From Paralvinella palmiformis (Eukaryota; Annelida; Polychaeta; Terebellida; Alvinellidae): a DNA stretch of 64,000 nucleotides. The stretch lies in NCBI GenBank assembly GCA_025642065.1, contig JAODUP010000564.1, positions 201,001 to 265,000 on the forward strand. The letters run 5' to 3'. Within the stretch, counting starts at the first letter, position 1, and the number at the start of each line of letters is the position of its first letter. The notes beneath the pieces were generated by a model. It was not told where the DNA came from. It searched no databases and was given only the letters and a program-made list of their open reading frames with translations. This document shows positions 1 to 11,007 of this stretch, piece after piece. The translations under genes were made by a program, and so were the position numbers.

Positions 1-785
1 AAGCAAAGGCCTCATCCTGGAATAAAATATAATGTACGCAACTGGACAAAACAGATATTTATCAGATTATGTTTCATAATGGTGTGGTGCATGAAATATT
101 CAGGTGCAACCTTTACAGATATGTTTTTATGAACAAATTATCCTTGATTCTAATTTTTGACTGCCGGAACGAACACAGACAAGTTAAGGAGACGAATCTT
201 CCCTCAGTTTTAAAATATGAAGTATAATTTTCAAGCGAGGCAAGCAGCCGTTGGAGCAGTTTTTATCCAACCAGGCAACTCCGTCAAATATGCCATCTAT
301 TGTAAATTCTACATGTGTTTAGAATTAGTTATCGTGGCGAAGCAGTTAATTACAGATCATATGCCTCTCCATCATTTGGGGTAGCCGAGCCACTCAAAAT
401 AACTGCTATTTCAACTATTATTATTATTAATAATATTATCATTATAGTATTCATATTGATATAGAAATAAGCTTAAATCGTATATGAAAACGATATTGAA
501 ATATTGAATAATTTTACTAGGTATTTCATCTAACAAATAGATAACAAATCCCCTTCAACACGTTCCAATCATTTATAGTGATAAAGTAATTTGCAAATAT
601 TACACGTAACAAGGACTGCACATAAACTCAAAGCCAATGGCTTTTAACTGTCATAAGCTGAATTAATAATGTTTATTAATAAATTTATGTTATTAATCAG
701 AAGTTAATTGGTCATGAAACGTCTTCCATTCAATGTATTTCCAACGACTTTAATAGATTATCTCTGGCAAGCGAAGCTGTCTAGT
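1..785. other. AT-rich non-coding stretch
   Basis: No gene, RNA or clear repeat is visible. The only notable texture is a short ATT-rich run near 417-445. Open frames here are short and lack recognisable motifs. Confidence 0.5.
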
Positions 786-870
786 GTCTATTACCATCTT
801 AACAATACCCATTGTTTAAAAACATTCTTGATACAAGAAGCAATTGTTACTGTAGTCCATGCCTTTGATT
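786..870 (+). pseudogene. Reverse-transcriptase fragment of a non-LTR retrotransposon (copy 1)
   Basis: The frame reads YYHLNNTHCLKTFLIQEAIV followed by TVVHAF. This parallels the better fragment at 2250-2430 nearly codon for codon and resembles the segment after the RT thumb of CR1/L2-like LINEs, where a run ending in LVHALVTSRLDYCN is usual. Only about 28 codons survive and the frame diverges afterwards. It is a dead fragment; the family beyond 'non-LTR RT' cannot be named. Confidence 0.5.
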
Positions 871-2249
871 TATTTTGGAAAATATTATCATATCACACAA
901 TTCTTCAAAAACTATATTGACTACCTGTTAGTGGATGCGGTAAAGAAACACAGAAGATATTGTGAATGCCTGTGGATCAGTACCGATTTGTGTATCCATT
1001 ATGAAATGTTCAAGCTTAGTAACAGTGAAGATAAAACAAAGTTGTCTCGGCAAATTTAAGGTATTACAATAAAATGATCAAGGCAAAGAAGACGAATAAG
1101 AGATATCTTTTCAGTGTTCTGAATACAGTACTACATACAAATCAGATTGTCTGCCGAAATATTATTAATCCAGATGACGTTATAGCCCATTTTTAAATAA
1201 CTTCTTTTGTCAAATGATATTAGCTATACACACCGAGTTCCCTTTCAGTACCTTATCTCAGGATGCTTCATTAGTAGAAGAGTTCTGTATTCCGTGATAG
1301 GTGCATTGGGAACTCTTACAGAGACTTCAATTTACCCACCAAGGGTACATCTGAATATCTCACAGAGCTTGATATCAGCCAGTTGCTGAAACGGTCATCA
1401 ACTCTGAAAGATCGTAAGGCTGTTGAAATAAGCTTATTTATAAAGATAATTAATACATAATGGTCTCCTAAGATCCATGAAAGTTATCATTGTGAAAAAA
1501 ATTAATAAAATGTGAAAATTAGAGATCTGTTTCTAATTTAATATGTTTATCTAAAATTATAGAAAGAGTAGCTACTCTTCCTTCTAAATATATATTCATT
1601 TCATAATAATCTCAATGAAGCACGACAGCCTAACGACAGACGAACACAACATCGATACATAATAGCTACAGATAAAGACATTTTAGGATGTTAATTTACC
1701 AAAATTAATTAGTATTAATTTGTATTCTTGATCTGTGTCTGCTGTATTTGATACGTTTCATCATTATATAAGTCTCCTTACGTTGAAAGATATCTACCCG
1801 TTATCAGGTAAAATACTTGAATGGTTTCAAGTTTATTTATAATAGTTCTCCCTTAAGAGTGTTGTCTCTTCGCGGTATTTTATCTGGTGTTCTGTTATTG
1901 TTATCTGGCGTGTGATGACGTTCGGTTCTTGATCATTTTGCTTTCATAATGTTCAAACGTCTCCTTGGGAATATTGCGCAGGATTGTGGAGTTAAATATC
2001 ATTTGTATACCGACGGCACAAAAAGTTGTAGAATGTAGAACATTGTGTTGATGATATTCGCCTGTAAGTGACTCAATTTCTTTTAAATGGAATGATGATA
2101 AAACAAATCTCAAGTTGGATTTAAATTCCTAAAAACAACCAGAAATACAGATTGGTGCATCTTGCGTTATACTTAATAGGCCAGTTAAATAATCTACGGG
2201 TTATTTTTGACAAATGTATTACTATGTATGAACATATGCCGAGGTGCTT
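871..2249. other. Non-coding stretch
   Basis: AT-rich, with short open frames only (e.g. 1207-1389 +, 1901-2113 -), none with a recognisable domain. Part of 871-1400 may be further decayed LINE sequence following the RT fragment, but this cannot be shown by eye. Confidence 0.4.
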
Positions 2250-2430
2250 ATTACAATCTTAACAATATCTACTGTTTTAAACCATTCTTGACCCAAGAAG
2301 AAATTGTTGCTGTACTCCACGCCTTTGTTACATCTTATATAGACTATTATAACTCCCTATTATATTGAATATACGTTTATGGGATCAATCGCCTTCAGTT
2401 ATTGCAGGTGTCTGTATCTCGGCTCCAGTC
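2250..2430 (+). pseudogene. Reverse-transcriptase fragment of a non-LTR retrotransposon (copy 2)
   Basis: One frame reads FKPFLTQEEIVAVLHAFVTS, then YIDYYNSLLY, a stop, and then INRLQLLQ. This is the order of the conserved C-terminal RT block of CR1/L2-like LINEs (KPFLT...LVHAFVTSR.DYCNSLLYGL...INRLQ..QN.AARL). The Gly after LLY has become a stop and no RT catalytic boxes lie upstream, so it is an isolated, inactive fragment. It shares ancestry with the fragment at 786-870 and, more distantly, the LINE at 7.3-8.5 kb. Confidence 0.7.
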
Positions 2431-2878
2431 AAATGGCAATTGTGCATTAAGTGTTGCACACCCCATTGGGGTGGGGGGGGGGGTTGATTCCCGGTTGATT
2501 TTAGAAATGAGTCGTCTCTTGATAGCTTAATTTGGTTCCTAAAGCATACCTGTTCAAGGTTACTTTCACAGATAAATAATTATTATCTTTCAACTCCATC
2601 ATTCTCTATTTTACAGACATATTATTTGGGGTGTCACTGTACAGCGTTTTTTGAATGGCTCCCGCTATTAATGGCACTTTATTAAATATACAGTATTATA
2701 TATTATTATTACTGTTATTATTAGACATTCGGCGATATGTTCCAGCTAAATAGGGTCATTATTTACTTACTCGAACAACAATTAACAGAAATCTATTGAT
2801 ATAATAAACATAATAATCTATATGTAATATAAATTACGCTACTGACAATTATACTAGCATTTTATCCATTTTGCAAGA
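2431..2878. other. Non-coding stretch
   Basis: AT-rich with a G run near 2471-2483. No gene or element is recognised. Confidence 0.4.
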
Positions 2879-3085
2879 AACACACACAAACAAACACACA
2901 AACAAACACACAAACAAACACACAAACAAACACACAAACAAACACACAAACAAACACACAAACAAACACACAAACAAACACACAAACAAACACACAAACA
3001 AACACACAAACAAACACACAAACAAACACACACACAAACAAACAAACAAACAAACACACAAACAAACACACAAACAAACAAACAA
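2879..3085. repeat. 12-bp AC-rich microsatellite
   Basis: About 205 bp of a near-perfect 12-bp unit (AAACACACAAAC in one phase), degrading at the right to AAAC/AACAC runs. It has no stops in several frames on either strand, so low-complexity CLFVCLFV and KHTNKHTN frames cross it; these are artefacts. Confidence 0.95.
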
Positions 3086-3607
3086 AGGAATAAACCAGAA
3101 CCAGGCCGGCGGCTTATTGTACGATAATATTAGTTAATTGTTTTTCTTTAAATGTCTCATTTATTGAACTCTATACAGAGATTCCTGTATATAGAGACCC
3201 TGGTTTGATGATCTACTTCATTGTGCGAGCATTAATTTAAGGATCGTTCCCCGGTTCTGTACATTGTGATTATACAAATTTCATGTGAGTTACAAAAGTT
3301 TCATTTCTGCATTTAAGATATTTCTGGAAAACAGTATTTGTTCCCAACATTTCTCTGATGAACCTTAGCTAGCGGGAAATGTATCAACGGGATTGTTTTG
3401 TTATTAATATTGTTAGCTAACATAGAGTACCTTATCAGATATAAATAAGGTATTCATTTTATTTTATGAACAAAACTGCAGAACATAAATATTATCAAAT
3501 AAAATATTTCATAATCTTTATGTTCCAGCTTCGAATAATTAATTTCACGTTTAAGTAGTTATTGGCAATAATTACAAAGATCTTATCTCCTCTTTTATAT
3601 AGTTATT
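3086..3607. other. Non-coding stretch
   Basis: AT-rich sequence with no recognised gene or element. Confidence 0.4.
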
Positions 3608-3610
3608 GGA

Positions 3611-3614
<4 letters not shown>

Positions 3615-3641
<27 letters not shown>
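3615..3641. repeat. (AT)n microsatellite
   Basis: About 13 perfect AT units, just left of a SINE-derived segment. Confidence 0.9.
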
Positions 3642-3643
<2 letters not shown>

Positions 3644-3689
3644 GTATGTGCCATCCTAGGTGAACATCCAAATAGGCACCACTGTATGA

Positions 3690-3841
3690 AGAAAGGTATG
3701 TGAACAAATTATCTAAATGGGCCGAGCAACCTCCAAAACAAAACGACGAAACAACCTTCAGATATGCCCACGCCGGGATTCGAACGCGGGTGGTAGTGAT
3801 CTGTGGTCCAACACGCTACCGCTAGACTACGGAGGCGCCCT
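3690..3841 (-). repeat. tRNA-derived SINE, family A, copy 1
   Basis: On the - strand the copy starts GGCGCCTCCG, has an A-box-like region around TCTAGCGGTAGCG and a B-box-like GCGTTCGAATCCC, then a body shared with six other copies in this window (4356, 14200, 19310, 31926, 38255, 54262). The shared body includes ATATCTGAAGG and TCGGCCCATTTAG. Heads of this kind mark RNA polymerase III-transcribed SINEs. It is not a tRNA gene because the D and T arms do not close a full cloverleaf. Confidence 0.8.
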
Positions 3842-3844
3842 TAA

Positions 3845-3872
3845 GATTGCCATTGAATTGACCCCATGTCTG
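3845..3872. repeat. Solo terminus of MITE family M
   Basis: The segment GAATTGACCCCATGTCTG matches the right end of the inverted-repeat elements at 15670, 21801, 38532 and 47256. No matching left end is seen; it directly abuts the SINE to its left. Confidence 0.6.
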
Positions 3873-4355
3873 TGTCCTATTGTATAACATAGGACCTATC
3901 AAAGGACGTTTCGGACCATAATATCGTGTCTAAGGATGTTCTGGTCTTGCTTGTTTCGGACATCCGTTTTTTCGGGTCTGGATGTTTCAGCCAATTCGTT
4001 TTTTCAGTAGGTTTGATGGGGTTAATCGAACGGATGGATGGATGCATGTCGTTTAACGACGCATCGCCACAATTTAGGTCATTCAGTGTCCTGATTGGGT
4101 TTATCGGAAAATGAATTAAACGATTGAATTGAATATTTTATAAATAAATTTATTTCATGTCGCAACGACCAGCCTCGGACTAACAACATCTCAGATGTTG
4201 GTGCAGCAAGTGCCATTCACTTGTTGGACATCACAATCCGACTATCTGGAAACCAATCGAGTGTTCGCAGACTGACAGTGATAGAGTCTCCTCAAATTCT
4301 CCTTTAAAAGGAAAGTCGGATTAAACTAAAGAAGAAGAAGACCAGAAGATGTTCA

Positions 4356-4530
4356 TGGATTGATGATTTATGTTTTACGGTCACTTTTGAGTACATGGTA
4401 GGCTAAATAGTCCGATAATGAATGCGAAGTAAAAGATGAAACACCCTCCAGATATGCCCATGCTGAGCTTAGAACTCAGGTGGTAGTGATCTGTGGTCCA
4501 ACGCGCTACCAACTAGACCATGGAGGCGCC
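4356..4530 (-). repeat. tRNA-derived SINE, family A, copy 2
   Basis: Near full-length: on the - strand from GGCGCCTCCATGGTCTAGTT through the B-box region to the 3' part with CACTTTTGAGTACA complementarity and GATTTATG near the tail. More diverged in the B box than copy 1 (TTAGAACTC on the + strand). Confidence 0.8.
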
Positions 4531-5106
4531 TCAGAAGATGTCCATGGAACTGCACTAAATGTAGTTTCCGATATCTGTAGGTGAAGATAGTTTTACCGAG
4601 AGGACGCATATCTATCCCTGAACTACTTCACGGTGTAAGACGCAATTACGAAAGTCTCCCATCTTAATATATACTTTAAAACGTCTCCATTACTGTGATT
4701 CATATTTTTAAACGTCGTAATACAATCTTGGATTAAAGCACCTGCATATAGTATTTACACGTGCAATTAAATTTTTTGGAATAATTAATTTCTGTCCTGA
4801 ACATCCTTTTCCTGAAGGTCCGACTCCGAAACGTCCTACTCCCAATGGAACTATATTTCTGAGCGCGGATCCAGACTTCGATGTCTCTTTATCAGATTAC
4901 CTCCGACATAAATATAGATGTTACTGGAGCTTCATTAGGTAACTATTAACGTGTTTACTACAGGTCTCGGTCAAACCCTTTTCAGGATTCGGTATCTTTG
5001 CCTTATAATGTTAGTTAACGAGTTAACATATAATCCTCGATGAGCATAGCTTCTTAAAGCCAATATCTTATTGCAATCGATCATGCTCTGATGACGAAGT
5101 GCTATG

Positions 5107-5107
<1 letters not shown>
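4531..5107. other. Non-coding stretch
   Basis: No recognisable gene or repeat. Confidence 0.4.

Positions 5108-5174
<67 letters not shown>
5108..5174. repeat. (AT)n microsatellite
   Basis: About 33 AT units in an unbroken run. Confidence 0.95.
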
Positions 5175-5177
<3 letters not shown>

Positions 5178-5249
5178 TTTAGTTTATATTTGTGGAACTT
5201 GTAACCTACCGTTTTTTAAATGTCTAATTGTATACAGTGTGCTGCGGGT

Positions 5250-5440
5250 AATTGATTGATTGATTGATTGATTGAGTGTTTGTTTAGGCTGGCCATGCCT
5301 GGAATGTACGATCGAGGGGCAACTCTCTAGGGATTCATCCCAGAAACCCAGTTTTGACTTGGATTCGAACTTGGATACCTGAAGGTTTACAGCGTAGTGG
5401 ACTTCTAAATGATAGACTTTAACCAGAATACTATCAGATA
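5250..5440 (-). repeat. tRNA-like SINE fragment with (TGAT)n tail
   Basis: On the - strand a B-box-like AAGTTCGAATCC is followed by AGAGAGTTGCCCCTCGATCG, part of which (AGAGTTGCC...TCGATCG) is shared with the SINE at 19466-19680. The right flank (left on the + strand, 5250-5275) is a (TGAT)n tract, a common kind of SINE 3' tail. Confidence 0.55.
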
Positions 5441-5675
5441 ACAAACATCGTTCAGGTAATAATGGTATCTCCTTGATTGATGAGTAAGTGTGAAGTAAAA
5501 TTGTACAGTAATGATATCGATTTATAACGGTAGTAATGATGTCTAATAATAATTATAATAATAATAATAATAGTAGATTAATAAATGTTTTTATTTGATC
5601 GTTTCTCCTCCCTGAAATTTCAAGGAGACCGGTGCACGTGGTTAGAAAATGTATTTTAATCCGTATGAAACCACA

Positions 5676-5689
5676 GAGAGGGAGAGAGA

Positions 5690-5783
<94 letters not shown>
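5676..5783. repeat. Compound (AG)n(AC)n(AT)n(AG)n microsatellite
   Basis: A short GA-rich start, about 16 AC units, about 15 AT units and then an AG-rich run. Low-complexity frames across it are not genes. Confidence 0.95.
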
Positions 5784-5787
<4 letters not shown>

Positions 5788-6035
5788 GTGAGACATTACA
5801 CATGTCTCAGCAAGAAAAGTCGCCACTCTGGATTCAGTCCCCTTAGGAAACGTCTAGAGTTTGAATTCACGCTTCGCGATTCTCTGTGCATGTGCCTTAT
5901 TATACACAGCTAACACACACACAAGCACACATACATTCCGTGCACTATTTGCGTCTTTGGAGGGACGCCGTTTAGGTGTTTGGCCTGTTATCCAGCATTT
6001 AAATGACTGTAGCAGGTCAGTATTGTTTTGTTTTT

Positions 6036-6264
6036 CGGGGAGAATCCCCAGGCTGTTGCTTATTCGGCACAGCCTCTATGTTTGAGTGATTGAGAAACTC
6101 CTCCTCCACCACTCACATGGGAGTAGTATGGAAAGATGGAGCCGAAATACCCTGAAGGTGGTCACTGCCAGAATCCCTGGAAAATTTTCGACCTCTTACG
6201 GAGTTCGAACCTCTGACCGTCGGCATCAAGTGTCGGGTGCTTAACCGCTAGGCCACCGGCGCTC
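6036..6264 (-). repeat. tRNA-derived SINE, family B, copy 1
   Basis: On the - strand it begins GAGCGCCGGTGGCCTAGCGG (A box), has B-box AGGTTCGAACTCC, and continues with CAGTGACCACCTTCAGGG and GGCTCCATCTTTCC, blocks found again at 18365-18520. The tail contains CACAGCCTGGGGAT-like sequence. A full head and body are present. Confidence 0.8.
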
Positions 6265-6303
6265 ACTGCCTATGTCACAACTCGTTTGCTTGCTTGCTTG
6301 CTT

Positions 6304-6365
6304 GTAGTTCGGGGATTATCCCCAGGCTGTCGCTTGTTTGACACAGCCTCTATGGTGGAGTCCTT
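6304..6365 (-). repeat. SINE family B, 3' fragment
   Basis: Repeats the TTCGGGGA..ATCCCCAGGCTGT and ACAGCCTCTATG segment of the adjacent copy at 6036-6264, with the head missing. Confidence 0.65.
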
Positions 6366-6453
6366 CTCCGTAGATTTTCTGTATCTGAAACTGGATTTGT
6401 AAAGTTCCGGTCCCGGACGTACCGGTGCCGAACCTTTACCAAAGATTTACTAT

Positions 6454-6950
6454 GTGTTTGGTTTTTGCCAGATGTATGGGTCTTCTTTAAATAAGGGTAT
6501 TATTAGGCGTGGAGTGGCTGTGATTTTGTGTATTATGATGGCTGCTTTTTCTGTGTCGGTTAGGTTGTGTTATGCCGGAGTTAAGAGTTATTTAAGAGGT
6601 TGTCGGCAGGCTGGGAAGGCGGGACAATTAATTAGATAGTGGACGGGGTCAAAGTTTTGGTTACAATGTAAGCACAGTGTTTTATTATTTTGGCCGACAA
6701 AGTTTTTTGTGTGCCCCCAGCAGCGGAGGCGGCGTATGTGTACGTCTGCTATTCTGTTGTTCATGATGTGAATGCCGGGAACAATGGTTTTATTGTACTA
6801 GGTACTGAATTTGGCTGTGTCTTGATTTGGTGTTATTTGTTTGTGTAGATATTCTGTTATCATGTGTTTATAGGCACCTGATATATGTTCTGTGTGTAGG
6901 ATGTTGGTTAGGTTCGTGGCTCGTGTGGTTGGTGTGTTTTATATAACAAC
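6454..6950 (-). pseudogene. 3' end of a non-LTR retrotransposon ORF (RNase H-type C-terminus)
   Basis: On the - strand a frame reads ...HIMNNRIADVHIRRLRCWGH, then TKNFVGQ, LCLHCNQNFDPVHYLINCP, and AFPACR. This is the C-terminal pattern of I/Jockey-group LINE polyproteins: a hydrophilic RLR.GHT motif, then a CxxC...HxLxxCP zinc-binding motif. An in-frame stop lies upstream (before YNKTIVPG) and more stops follow AFPACRQPLK. It is a 5'-truncated, dead copy, oriented opposite to the neighbouring LINE at 7.26 kb and unrelated to it in C-terminus. Confidence 0.75.
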
Positions 6951-7260
6951 TTTAGTTGTATATATAATTCACCTTGGGGTTGTTTGTGGGAATAGAATTA
7001 TCTTTCCTAGGTCCAGTTATGTCCAGTTTGTACTATGACATTCAAGATTAGCTCTAATCTGCTTGTCATAAATAACATTTAAGAACGTTATTAGTACAAT
7101 AGTTAGAATAGCAGACATTAGGTCAGGTTTGAAAATGATAACGTAGTTTCAACAGTAGCGAAGCTATGACGCGCTATCACGGTCTACTTCAGCGCAGATG
7201 TCAGTATTTTAATAGCAATTAAGTTAAACAGTTTTAATAGTAGTCTCTTCGTGACCCCTT

Positions 7261-8502
7261 CCCGTTGAAAATCTGACCTTTGAAGATTGTGACAATTGGG
7301 TTATATAGTATCAAATCTTATCTGAGTGACAGATCCCAGTGTGTTGCCATAGGAATGACGACACCAGAAGGTAAGTGCCTGAATTTTGGGGTGCCACAAG
7401 GATCGGTACTTGGACCACGTAAGTATTGTTTGTATTCAAAACCAATTTGGTGCAATACGTAGCCGACATAATTTTCTCTACCACTGTTATGCAGATGATA
7501 CCCAGGTTTATATGGCGATCATGCCCAAAACAACTTGATCCGACGTTGCAAAGAAATTGGAAGCTTGTCTGTCTGATATCAGTACTTGGAGGAGTGCAAA
7601 CATGCTTAAGTTAAACGAGGAAAAGACAGAGCTCTTTATTTTTAACCCAAAACATCAGGTTAGGATGAATGAGGAATTACGGCTTCAGGCAGGTAATAAT
7701 ACTGTTTCTGTAGCATCATCAGTGAAGAACTTAGGAGTATAGTTTGATACATCCCTGACCATGAAGAAGCAAGTAAATGCAATATCCAAAGCCTGTTATT
7801 ACCAAATTCATAATATTGATCATATCAGGCGGTACATTACATTGGATGCTTGCAAAACACTGGCACACGCCGTGATAACTTCTCGGCTAGATTACGGCAA
7901 CGCTTTCCCGTATGGTCTTCCAAGCACACCGATGACACGGCTACAGAAAATACAGAATTCTTCTGCCAGGTTAGTCACTCGCACTCATAAAAGAAAACAT
8001 ATAACACCAGTCTTGAACTCTCTACATTGGCTTCCGGTTATATATAGGTCGCAGTACAAGATTTTGATGTACACTTTTAAGGCACTTCAAGGGACTGCCC
8101 CTCAGTACTTAGAGGAACTTGTCGTACCGTATCAGCCGACAAGGTCTCTACGGTCTGAGGCTGGAGCATTCTTAGCCGTACCAACAACACGTGGAGTGAC
8201 ACACAGTAATAGATGTTTCAAAAAGGTGCTGCAACCTTATGGAATAATCTTTCAGTAACCATCAGAAAGTGCAAGACCCTTGATACCTTCAAAAAGAAGA
8301 TAAAAACTAATCTTTTTTTTTTGTTTCAGCTTTTCCTAGCTGAATATATTATGTATTTGGCTGGAAAGAATTATGTATTTTTAAAGATGTAAATCTGTTA
8401 CATCCAATGATCCATAGAATGATTTATTGTCAAGAGCCTTAGAGTAACCTTCTTACAGGTTATATAGGGCGCTATATAAATTTTGTATATTATTATTATA
8501 CC
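7261..8502 (+). mobile_element. CR1/L2-like non-LTR retrotransposon, 5'-truncated
   Basis: The 3' half of a LINE. It spans RT motifs from SYLSDRSQ (about 7310) and GVPQGSVLGP (about 7390) through the C-terminal RT region to a 3' terminus TAGGGCGCTATATAAATTTT followed by a TATTATT tail at about 8465-8500. The endonuclease domain and 5' end are absent, as is usual for LINEs after abortive reverse transcription. The last ~60 bp resemble the 3' end of SINE family D in this window, making this LINE group a plausible source of the machinery that moved that SINE. Confidence 0.85.
7303..8258 (+). pseudogene. Reverse transcriptase domain of the LINE, frameshifted
   Basis: RT would copy the element RNA at a nicked chromosomal target. 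Visible blocks in order: YLSDRSQ and GVPQGSVLGP (frame 1, 7303-7420); the catalytic box CYADDTQVYM at about 7485-7515 in a second frame; ACLSDISTWRSANMLKLNEE and KTELFIF (7560-7650) with NLGV then a stop at 7740; and from 7761 a 165-codon open run with YITLDACKTLAHAVITSRLD, YGNAF, LQKIQNSSARLVTR, LHWLPVIYR and KILMYTFKALQGTAPQYL. The Asp-Asp pair is kept, but at least two frameshifts and two stops (after PKTT and at 7741) make it inactive. The long tail fits CR1/L2-like RTs. Confidence 0.85.
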
Positions 8503-9055
8503 CAGCATTAACTTATTAAGCGTAAGGCTTAGATTCCATATATGCCTACGTGATGCAATATGCGGCATCCGACTTGTGTGATTCCATATGAACGTGCGTT
8601 CCCATGCGTTTTCAGTCTCTCATACTAAAAATATGGCAATACAACAGGAATATACAGATAGCAAAAAACTAAAACCAGGTGTGTGTTTGTGTTGGGGGGG
8701 GGGGGGGGGGGGCAAATACCTGTGCTCCAAAACAGATTTTATACATTATAGATCTAAATTCCCCCAAAATACTTATAAAATTATTATTAAAACAATAACC
8801 TATTGTTACAGCCTTAGAATGCTTATTCAGCAATATGCCGAAGATTTGAACTACAATCTGATGTAGAGAAATTCGAACAATACTTTATCTCATATTTTAG
8901 ACAGTAATTTTGTCCTTAAATCTATTTGACCTAAAATTGTTATGTTGCGTTTCACTAAGTATTTTGACAATAAAATTGACCTTAAAAATTTCCTACAATT
9001 CGAGAACTTAAGGACCTCTTTTAGGGTGTCCGTATTTTGGTCTTTATGAAAAAAA
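8503..9055. other. Non-coding stretch with a poly-G tract
   Basis: Contains an 18-19 base G run at about 8694-8712. The rest is AT-rich with no recognised gene. Sequence just left of 9056 may be the 5' untranslated part of the adjacent transposase relic. Confidence 0.4.
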
Positions 9056-9295
9056 ATGGCGCTGAATGTCAGGAATTATCGTCGATTACGAAGAGAGAGG
9101 AGGGTTTTTCGAGAAAGATTATGTTTAAATGATTTGACAGACATCGATTTGATTTCCGACTATAGGCTGAATAGCGTTATCATCGAGAATATAGTGGAGG
9201 AATTTACCCGAAGCGAATTTTCCAATCACAGTGACAGTGGCAGATCAAAAACTTCAACACCCGAGACGCAAGTATGCCATTTACTAATCATTTAG
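9056..9295 (+). pseudogene. Harbinger/PIF-like transposase N-terminus, truncated
   Basis: The ATG at 9056 starts a frame with RNYRRLRRERRVFRERLCLN, then DLISDYRLNSVIIENIVEEF and STPETQVC. This matches the usual start of PIF/Harbinger (HARBI1-like) transposases: basic R-rich leader, VFR.R motif, a helix with YRL/FRL and a polar loop ending in a ...TP..QV.. motif. The frame then ends at a TAG after LLII and the DDE core does not follow, so the copy is truncated. The link to Harbinger is by eye only. The DDE fragments from 10.4 kb belong to a different transposase group. Confidence 0.55.
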
Positions 9296-9738
9296 GTATA
9301 TGCTACAATATAATAATAACAATCTTATGAATAGAATATATACTTTATATATGAAGAAAAGTCCTGTGATATGGCCTACGTGGCAAATGACTGAGGGACG
9401 GGTGCTTTTTGAATGATTCATTACTATTATTTTTTAATTTTCATTAAAAAATTACTTTTATAAACAAATTATACAAACACAAAGAGCTCAGTTTCTGTAA
9501 CCAAATTCATAATGATAAAACTGTTTTGTGGAGTTGTCGCATCCTTGCATAAATCCATATACAATGGGGAACTCTGTGGAAAGCTATTCCCCAGGTGGCA
9601 GCATCTGAGACTCGGTCCAAAAGCTTCACTTCCCGGTCAAGTCTGGGCAAAGCAAAATGGGTGTCTTATGCGTGAATACCTTTGACCAAATTACTTATTA
9701 GAATGCCTTCCAATCAGAATTGTGTGCCAATAGTTTAT

Positions 9739-9960
9739 CATGTTGGAAGCCATCAACTCCCTCACGGTGACCCGAAGAGATACAGTGCATGGGTGAATGC
9801 TATACGACGTGTTTAGCCGAAGGGCAAAGACCCCAACAAGAGCAGTGTTGACTGTTGTGTCCTGTGACACTGACAGTATGAGGATTTTGTTGGAACAGAC
9901 TACCTCATAGAAACCACACACAGTGGGTTTTTGGTTTTGTAATGCCATATAAATGCTCCG
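9739..9960 (+). pseudogene. THAP-like DNA-binding domain relic
   Basis: The frame from 9739 reads HVGSHQLPHGDPKRYSAWVN and AIRRV then a stop. THAP domains have H.LP.DP..R.AWV.AI.R at this position, before a CxxH pair. A later SVDCCVL-stop-H run at about 9835 looks like the damaged CxxH region, and EDFVGTDYLIETTHSGF would follow it. THAP fingers bind transposon ends in P, Kolobok and ISL2EU transposases. The domain is broken by at least three stops and its N-terminal Cys pair is not seen. Confidence 0.55.
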
Positions 9961-10382
9961 TAATCCAAGTATGGTGTATTACTAGATAATAAAACCCTGC
10001 AATGAAGCAATATATAATTTTTCTAGCATCAAACCTGAACTATTTCTGATAAAATGCATGTGCATTGTAGGCCTATTGGCTATTCGTGGCTATTGCTATA
10101 TCCAATATTGTATCTGTTAGGATATTGTATCTGCTGAACCTATGACTTAGACAATGACATTTTGTTGATTTTAGCATATTGGAAAATATAAATAATTTGA
10201 TTTCTCAGGATGATTATTATTTTTCATTTCAGGAATGACTGAAGCCTCTACAGAAATGTTTGGAGTCAGATGCCATTTCAACACAGTTTATTTGGAATTA
10301 AAAACCGTCAAACACAGACATGGCTAGAGTACAGAGAGCAGCAAAAAGGTGTAGAATAATTCTAGAAAATTCTGTAACATAG

Positions 10383-11007
10383 GTGGTTAGAAATACAGAA
10401 GTGGGGGCCATTGAGGAGGTAATTGCTGAGGCTGATAATATTAAAGAGACAGAAGTTAAAACAGTGACTATGAGTTCTCAGACATATCAGAGTGGTGTGA
10501 CAAAGACGAGCGAGACTGGGAGTGATTCCATCAAAATACCTTTGTTTTCCCTCAGAATGTTTATAGGGGATAATGATGCCATCCACTATTATACAGACTT
10601 GGAGACATATGAGACATTACTGTTTGTTCTGAGTACATTAGGACCTGAAGTTCATGTGCTGAATTATATGTATGGAACCATATCCCAGACAGAAGTTGTT
10701 GATCAGTTTTTCCTGGTTCTCATGAAACTAAGACGATATACAACAAATTTTGAATTATCGAAGCTCTTTAACATATCCTAGTCAGATGTAACAACATTTT
10801 TGTACATGGACCCACTTCTGGTCATTGCAGTGGATAGAGGTATATCTGTGGCCTGACTGTGATGTGGTACATTTCTTTTCACCAGATGGTTTCAAAGCCA
10901 AATTCGCTACAACAAGAGTAATCATCCCTCTTCATGCATCATACACATGCAAGTTTTTTAATGAATTTGTAATACTGGGTGATGGTGTATTTGCTATATA
11001 TTGTTAA
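10383..11007 (+). pseudogene. DDE_4-type (IS4EU-like) transposase relic
   Basis: Frame 1 (10383-10781, 132 codons) has IPLFSLRMF..GDNDAIHYYT, DLETYETLLFVLSTLGPEVH, then FFLVLMKLRRYTTNFELSKL and FNIS before a stop. This is the helix-turn-helix region preceding the DDE core (YTG..SYE.....LGP...L...LTLMKLR....DLA..F.IS). A second frame (10825-11007) has WIEVYLWPDCDVVHFFSPDG, FKAKFATTRVII, the stretch leading to the first catalytic Asp, which is itself lost to a frameshift after ATTRVI. Two or more frame changes and a stop show it is dead. No source of active transposase exists in this window. Confidence 0.7.

Noticed and set aside
2849..3137. CLFVCLFV/KHTNKHTN frames as repeat proteins
   Set aside because: Pure microsatellite translation on both strands.
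3690..3841. tRNA gene
   Set aside because: A and B box motifs are present but the arms do not close and the same head recurs attached to a conserved SINE body.
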